Notes under the pieces: generated by a model | What the model saw: the letters and a program-made list of their open reading frames with translations, nothing else | Told to the model about the DNA's origin: nothing | Database searches by the model: none | Position numbers and translations under genes: made by a program | Origin: DATIJJ01 sp039936115 | GTDB lineage: Bacteria > Pseudomonadota > Gammaproteobacteria > DSM-16500 | Length of the DNA: 9,091 nucleotides | Reading direction: 5' to 3' | Assembly: GCA_039936115.1 (NCBI GenBank) | Contig: JBDTIZ010000213.1 | Location: 1 to 9,091 of the forward strand | In this document: in pieces, positions 6,101-9,091 of the stretch | Position numbering within the stretch: position 1 is the first letter of the stretch | Layout of the letters: every line of letters begins with the position of its first letter

Positions 6101-8884
6101 TTGATTCAAACTAATATTGTGAGCTCGAAACCGTATGAGGTGGGAGAACAAGGTGCAAACTACACGTTACCCACTGATCAAATCGGTGATTTTGCGTTGA
6201 GCATTCTAGATCAAAACAATACTGAATTAAGTCGTTTTAAATTTAGTGTAGTAGGCGCAAGTCAGTTACCACTCGCTAAAAATGCTGAGCTCAGTGTTAA
6301 ATTAAATAAATCAGAATACAACAGTGATGAAGATATTGAATTGCAAATTACAGCGCCATACACAGGTTCTGGATTAATCTCCATTGAGCGCGATAAAGTC
6401 TATGCGGCACAATGGTTCAAAACAACTACGACGAGTTCCGTACAAAAAATTCATTTGCCGAAAGATTTTCAAGGTAATGGTTATGTCAATGTTACATTTG
6501 TACGCGATTGGGAATCTCCTGATATTTTCATCAGCCCATTAAGTTACAGTGTCGTACCTTTCACTGTGACACACGAAAATCATGCCATTCACATTACGCT
6601 GGATACGCAAGCGACTGCGCGCCCAGGCGAACCATTTACCATGAAGTATTCGAGTGATAAAGCAGGCAAAATTATAGTGTTTGCTGTTGATGAAGGCGTG
6701 TTACAAGTCGCCAATTACAAAACACCCGATCCGCTCGCTTTCTTTTTCCAAAAACATGCGCTAGAAGTCATAACGCAACAAACATTAGATCAGATCTTAC
6801 CTAAGTTTGTGCAAGACCGTGAAATGTCTTCTGTGGGTGGGGATGGCGGTGAAGCAGCCTTGAGAAATCAACTAAATCCATTCAAACGCAAATCTGATTT
6901 ACCCGTGGTTTTTTGGTCAGGTATCGTTGATACCGATAACACATCACGTCAATTAGTCTATCAAGTACCCGATTATTTTAACGGTACGTTACGTGTAATG
7001 GCAGTCGCTGTTGCAACGGATGCGGTTGGGTCTACCGATAAAAAATCAGAAATTCGCGGTAATTTTGTGATAAGTCCAAATGTGCCGACCTTTGTCGCAC
7101 CTGGGGATGAATTCGAAATCACAGCAAGTGTTGCAAATAATATAAAAGATTCGGGTGATGCAAAAGTCGCTGTGCAAATGACGACAACACCTGAACTTGA
7201 AATTATTGGTTCTGCAAATCAGACTTTGACGATTACTGAAAATCGCGAACAATCCGTACACTACAAGTTACGTGCAAGATCGTTATTGGGATCAGCAACA
7301 ATAACACTTGTTGCAAATCATGGTGATAAATTCAGTAAAATGAATTCAACACTGAGTGTTAGACCTGCTAGCAGTTTTGTCACATCCATCAACAGCGGGA
7401 CTGGAAATGATAGCACCAAGCCACTCTCTATTGATCGTGTACTTTATCCTGAGTATCGAAATGTTGAAGCGGCGATTTCTAGCAGCCCATTAATTTTGGT
7501 GGTTGGTTTAGAACGTTATCTAGAAAATTTCCCTTATGGGTGCACCGAACAGTTAACCAGTAAGGCATTACCATTACTCGCTATGGCAAATCAGCCTTGG
7601 TTTGCTAATAATCCGAAAGCGATTACTGATAAAATCATGGCGACCGTTCAAATGCTCGGTCAAAGACAAATGTCTAGCGGTGGTTTTAGTTATTGGCCTT
7701 CTATCAGTGAAAATGATAGCAATGCATTTGCATCAGTGTATGCGATGCATTTTTTAACTGAAGCGAGAGCGCAAGGTTATAACGTGCCGAATGAAATGAT
7801 ACGTGCGGGCATGAGTTATCTCAAAGATCTTGCTGGGCAAACAATTTCAAGTTTAGATCAAGCACGAATTCAAGCCTATGCAATCTATATTTTGACTCGC
7901 AATGAAGTTATCACGACTAATTACTTAACTAATTTGCAATTGTACTTAGATCAAGATAAATCACAGGCGTGGAAAAAAGATATTATTAGTGCTTATATCG
8001 CATCAAGTTATGAATTAATGAAAAATGATACTGATGCGAATCGCTTAATTAATGCATACAAATTACAAAATGACTCTGTTGTCGCGCCAACAGATTTCTA
8101 TAATAGTAATATAGCAGATGCACAATACTTGTATTTAATTGCACGGCATTTTCCAGATCGTTTACCCGCGATCGGTAATAAACTTGTGATGCCGTTAGTG
8201 ACCGCAATGAATAACAACGAAATTAATACTGTTTTATCTGGATATAGCAGTCTTGCGCTCAGTGCTTATGCAACAGCATTTCAAACAAGCAATAATGGTG
8301 TCTTTTCAATTACTGAAACGCTCTCTGATAATCAGCAAAAGACATTAGCACCTGCTGATAGTACATATATGAAAGTCAGTGTTGATGATCTTGCGAAAAA
8401 AGTAACGTTCAACAATCCTGGCAAACTAACGTATTTCTATCAATTGACTCAAGCGGGTTTTGATAAGACATTATCTAAAGATGCGGCGGCAACAGGAATT
8501 GAAGTGTTTCGTGAATATCGTGACTTGAAGGGAAATATTATCGATAGCGTAACATTAGGTACTGAAATTGAAGTTCACATTCAAGTCCGTGCTTTGAACG
8601 ATCATTACTTAAGTAATGTTGCAATCGTAGATCTTTTACCTGGCGGCTTTGAAGTCGTGCGTGATTCGGTACATGTAGAAAACGTCGATTATGCAGATGT
8701 ACGTGAGGATAGAGTTGTGTTTTTTACCGGGTTAAATACGGATGCTAAAGAAATTATTTATCATATCAAAGCGATAAATACTGGGAAATTTAGCGTGCCG
8801 CCTATTTTTGCTGGGTCTATGTATGATCCAAATGTGAAGGCACGGGGTGTATCTGGAAATATTGTCGTAACTAATGAATCTTGA
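3134..8884 (+). CDS. Bacterial alpha-2-macroglobulin with intact thioester, membrane-anchored
   Basis: This predicted periplasmic protease trap has 1916 residues. When a protease cuts its bait region, the protein should collapse around it and link to it through an internal thioester. The thioester motif PYGCTEQ is intact, with Cys1470 and Gln1473 as the bond partners. Domains seen in order: Ig-like macroglobulin domains from about 90 on (for example WPAGQTYTIHF); an MG3-type domain at about 574-640; MG2 with the hallmark DRGIYRPGD (692-700); SPLAYFVGYKPDGD (922-935), typical of the bacterial MG5/6 region; the bait-associated domain with FAVDEGVL (1183-1190); a Gly- and Lys/Arg-rich linker (1232-1255) that probably includes bait sequence; the A2M core domain opening with FWSG (1260-1263); the helical thioester domain (about 1440-1790, with GGFSYWP at 1516-1522); and a C-terminal MG10-like domain with LPGGFEV around 1837. 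The N-terminus lacks a lipobox: it has hydrophobic segments at about 8-22 and 47-66 around a basic loop. It is longer than E. coli YfhM (about 1650), with the excess ahead of the thioester. ATG 3134 is the only upstream start before the TAA at 3083. Next to it, divergently, is pbpC. Confidence 0.95.
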   Translation: MNKKPITQLIVLISAFFAATIGRINWSCPPWFNTLKQKASDRPRQFWGITAGIAAFLLIAAYGYHWYQNLPRKPLVTTLITAPQITPLAKTLVPDFMTVDFGIKTDNFTAQSVAPLGLIGKEVKEGIELTPTIPGTWVWQNDNRLVFTPTTDWPAGQTYTIHFGKKVFAPGTKMEKFTYSFTTLPFQASIAEFKFYQDPVNPKLRQAVATINFNFPVDTKSFENKTVLRLQALKNLITPRFKYTVTYDEHKRTAYLHSEDLPLPTVSRYLELIINPGVKPISGIESATPAVTQNLLIPDASSYFKVNTATASIVRNEQDRPEQVLALETSLGVTEGELNKSLHVYLLPQDYPATATEDTKTNYEWQNPGEVSPDILKLATSLAIQTIPADRDYATLHSYKFKAATPRFIYLKLDKGVRGFGDFVLNNDYVAVIKVPEYPKEIGFLHKGALLALSSEKKLSVLVRGLPAVKFNVARVLPDNINQLITQTQGDFNNPQFINQTFNQQNISEIFTDIQTFDAGDLSKEQYTALDLGKYLSAKTNTGGPQGLFLLQATGWDPELKTPLDVKANRLILITDLGLIVKDNSDGSHDVFVQSITQGVPVANVTVSILGKNGLPILTRTTDVQGRVNFPTLKDFIDEREPTVYLASAGNDVSFIPYSHLDRQLNYSRYDVGGLYTSNQEQQSLTAFLFSDRGIYRPGDAAHIGMIVKQAYAATQAAGLPLEATVTDPRGTTIEDKKFTLDSTGFLNLDFNTSATSPTGQYVVNLYIIKDDHPDNLLGSTTLQVAEFQPDRMRIDANFSTEQTKGWISPTELTAKVGLWNLYGAPATEHKISAKILLSPERVKFSEFPDYIFIDPLLDPNKPTKVFTDTLTDTKTDNNGQAQFDLNLERFDKATYQLTFFAEGFEAEGGRSVTAQSTALVSPLAYFVGYKPDGDLSYIKQNGQRSVHFIAVNPELKQTAVKDLKIQLTALHPVTTLVKKPDGTYQYQSLIQTNIVSSKPYEVGEQGANYTLPTDQIGDFALSILDQNNTELSRFKFSVVGASQLPLAKNAELSVKLNKSEYNSDEDIELQITAPYTGSGLISIERDKVYAAQWFKTTTTSSVQKIHLPKDFQGNGYVNVTFVRDWESPDIFISPLSYSVVPFTVTHENHAIHITLDTQATARPGEPFTMKYSSDKAGKIIVFAVDEGVLQVANYKTPDPLAFFFQKHALEVITQQTLDQILPKFVQDREMSSVGGDGGEAALRNQLNPFKRKSDLPVVFWSGIVDTDNTSRQLVYQVPDYFNGTLRVMAVAVATDAVGSTDKKSEIRGNFVISPNVPTFVAPGDEFEITASVANNIKDSGDAKVAVQMTTTPELEIIGSANQTLTITENREQSVHYKLRARSLLGSATITLVANHGDKFSKMNSTLSVRPASSFVTSINSGTGNDSTKPLSIDRVLYPEYRNVEAAISSSPLILVVGLERYLENFPYGCTEQLTSKALPLLAMANQPWFANNPKAITDKIMATVQMLGQRQMSSGGFSYWPSISENDSNAFASVYAMHFLTEARAQGYNVPNEMIRAGMSYLKDLAGQTISSLDQARIQAYAIYILTRNEVITTNYLTNLQLYLDQDKSQAWKKDIISAYIASSYELMKNDTDANRLINAYKLQNDSVVAPTDFYNSNIADAQYLYLIARHFPDRLPAIGNKLVMPLVTAMNNNEINTVLSGYSSLALSAYATAFQTSNNGVFSITETLSDNQQKTLAPADSTYMKVSVDDLAKKVTFNNPGKLTYFYQLTQAGFDKTLSKDAAATGIEVFREYRDLKGNIIDSVTLGTEIEVHIQVRALNDHYLSNVAIVDLLPGGFEVVRDSVHVENVDYADVREDRVVFFTGLNTDAKEIIYHIKAINTGKFSVPPIFAGSMYDPNVKARGVSGNIVVTNES

Positions 8885-8911
8885 GGAAATACAGTGCTAG
8901 TGTCAAAACAG

Positions 8912-9029
8912 ACGCCAAGGTGACTGGATACCGCGGACAAGCCGCGGTACGACGGCAGTAAACAAATGATTACCTCTACACATCGCCGTCGTACCTCGGC
9001 TTGTCAGCGGTATCCAGTCACCTTGGCGT
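8912..9029. repeat. 118-bp long inverted repeat with nested hairpin
   Basis: Two 45-base arms (8912-8956 and 8985-9029) are inverted copies differing at two positions, around a 28-base AT-rich spacer. The left arm contains a second perfect palindrome: TACCGCGG and CCGCGGTA around ACAAG (8929-8949). In the right arm two substitutions break two of the eight pairs of that inner hairpin. The arms are GC-rich against an AT-rich background. The element begins 27 bp after the macroglobulin stop, and its transcript would fold into a very long stem, so it may end or stabilise that mRNA, although no clean U-tract follows. It encodes no protein. Size and structure suit a dispersed palindromic element or a non-autonomous MITE-like element; no clear target-site duplication is visible. 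Confidence 0.85.
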
Positions 9030-9054
9030 ATATTTTACGTTACAACGTTCTGGG

Positions 9055-9084
9055 TTGATATTTTAACTACCAATTTTATATACA
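9055..9084 (+). promoter_or_regulatory. Possible promoter for a gene beyond the window
   Basis: TTGATA (9055-9060) matches five of six -35 bases. It is followed by overlapping -10 candidates, TATATA (9077-9082, 16-bp spacing) and TATACA (9079-9084, 18-bp spacing), each four of six. It points right, away from the inverted repeat, and would serve a gene outside the window. AT-rich DNA makes chance matches likely. Confidence 0.3.
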
Positions 9085-9091
9085 TTTTCCT

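Noticed and set aside
8912..9029. Insertion sequence or CRISPR repeat
   Set aside because: There is no transposase frame, no array of spaced repeats and no clear target-site duplication. Two inverted arms around one spacer fit a palindromic or MITE-like element better.

Overview
The window holds three complete genes, all for proteins that act outside the cytoplasm. Base composition is moderately AT-rich. The proteins (a bacterial Cu,Zn superoxide dismutase, a class A penicillin-binding protein 1C and a bacterial alpha-2-macroglobulin) point to a Gram-negative proteobacterium, most likely a gammaproteobacterium. The two intergenic repeat elements resemble those I associate with host-adapted Legionellales/Coxiellaceae-type genomes, but that placement is only a guess.

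Layout. Positions 1-26 are the cut end of a dispersed intergenic repeat. Positions 27-116 hold no gene or clear terminator that I can see. sodC (117-623, minus) lies 74 bp downstream of pbpC (698-3010, minus). The gap contains a strong Shine-Dalgarno, a possible sodC promoter and an AT-rich palindrome. A 123-bp divergent intergenic region (3011-3133) separates pbpC from a 1916-residue alpha-2-macroglobulin gene (3134-8884, plus). After its stop comes a 118-bp near-perfect long inverted repeat (8912-9029), then a possible promoter pointing out of the window (about 9055-9084). No gene-free stretch exceeds 300 bp. I see no tRNA, rRNA, CRISPR array, transposase or broken gene.

How the genes fit together. 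Thioester-type bacterial alpha-2-macroglobulins are commonly found next to pbpC. The accepted model is periplasmic defence: the macroglobulin traps proteases that get through the outer membrane, while PBP1C is thought to repair peptidoglycan. Here the pair is kept, but divergently transcribed rather than in the co-directional order of Escherichia coli yfhM-pbpC. sodC, on the same strand as pbpC, adds removal of superoxide in the periplasm. Together they look like a small envelope-protection cluster against host- or predator-derived proteases, lytic enzymes and oxidants; that joint role is inference. I found no clearly new biological system. The points most worth a second look are the unusual double-hydrophobic N-terminus of the macroglobulin, the divergent arrangement, and the nested palindromic element with one intact and one decayed arm.
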